Shown here one piece after another: positions 5,387 through 5,403 of a stretch of 5,403 bases of DNA. Below the pieces are notes generated by a model, which had not been told where the DNA came from, ran no database searches, and saw only the letters and a program-made list of their open reading frames with translations. The DNA is from an archaeon. Lineage in GTDB: Archaea > Nanobdellota > Nanobdellia > Woesearchaeales > GW2011-AR9. How positions within the stretch are numbered: position 1 is the stretch's first letter; each line of letters opens with the position of its first letter. Position numbers and translations under genes: made by a program. Where the stretch lies: positions 1 to 5,403 of the forward strand of contig JAHFRS010000085.1 in the NCBI GenBank assembly GCA_023266155.1, read 5' to 3'.

Positions 5387-5403
5387 CTACGGGAACGCAG
5401 CTC

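Noticed and set aside
5291..5403. CRISPR array or tRNA gene at the right edge
   Set aside because: The repeats are two inverted palindromic units without regular spacers, and no TTC-loop or anticodon arm of a tRNA is present.

Overview
The window reads as a piece of an archaeal chromosome, plausibly from a small-genome DPANN-like lineage (this lineage guess is weak). The main evidence is promoter architecture. All four complete or 5'-complete genes lie on the minus strand. Each has an archaeal TATA-like box centred 25-29 nt upstream of its start codon, with no Shine-Dalgarno sequence, as expected for leaderless transcripts. Genes are recognised by protein motifs read by eye; no database search was possible.

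Layout from left to right: (1) 1-1186, minus: methionyl-tRNA synthetase, 5' part only (395 residues), cut by the left edge just after the KMSKS loop. (2) 1187-1600: gene-poor stretch holding the metG promoter, a short inverted repeat and a plus-strand 56-codon remnant resembling the N-terminus of an IS110-family transposase. (3) 1601-2602, minus: predicted secreted lipoprotein with a complete calcineurin-like phosphoesterase motif set. (4) 2608-2912, minus: a broken small coding sequence. Two adjacent frames become one continuous protein of about 100 residues if a single base is restored near 2750. (5) 2896-4089, minus: a divergent bacterial-type S-adenosylmethionine synthetase (MetK fold) in which several catalytic positions appear changed. 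(6) 4159-5193, minus: Ca2+/H+ antiporter of the CaCA superfamily. (7) 5194-5403: upstream region of the antiporter with a promoter and a cluster of hairpins, including two inverted palindromic units whose stem differences are compensatory.

The genes do not form an obvious operon: each has its own promoter. MetRS and the MetK-like protein both use methionine and ATP, one for translation and one (if active) for S-adenosylmethionine. The block between them (about 1260-2895) is visibly more AT-rich (roughly 33-38% GC in sampled 60-base lines) than the flanking genes (roughly 42-57%). It contains a transposase remnant, a broken gene and a lipoprotein gene, so it looks like acquired and partly decayed DNA inserted between two housekeeping genes. 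The most unusual items are the altered active site of the MetK homologue, the unannotated broken ORF, and the covarying hairpin pair at the right edge.
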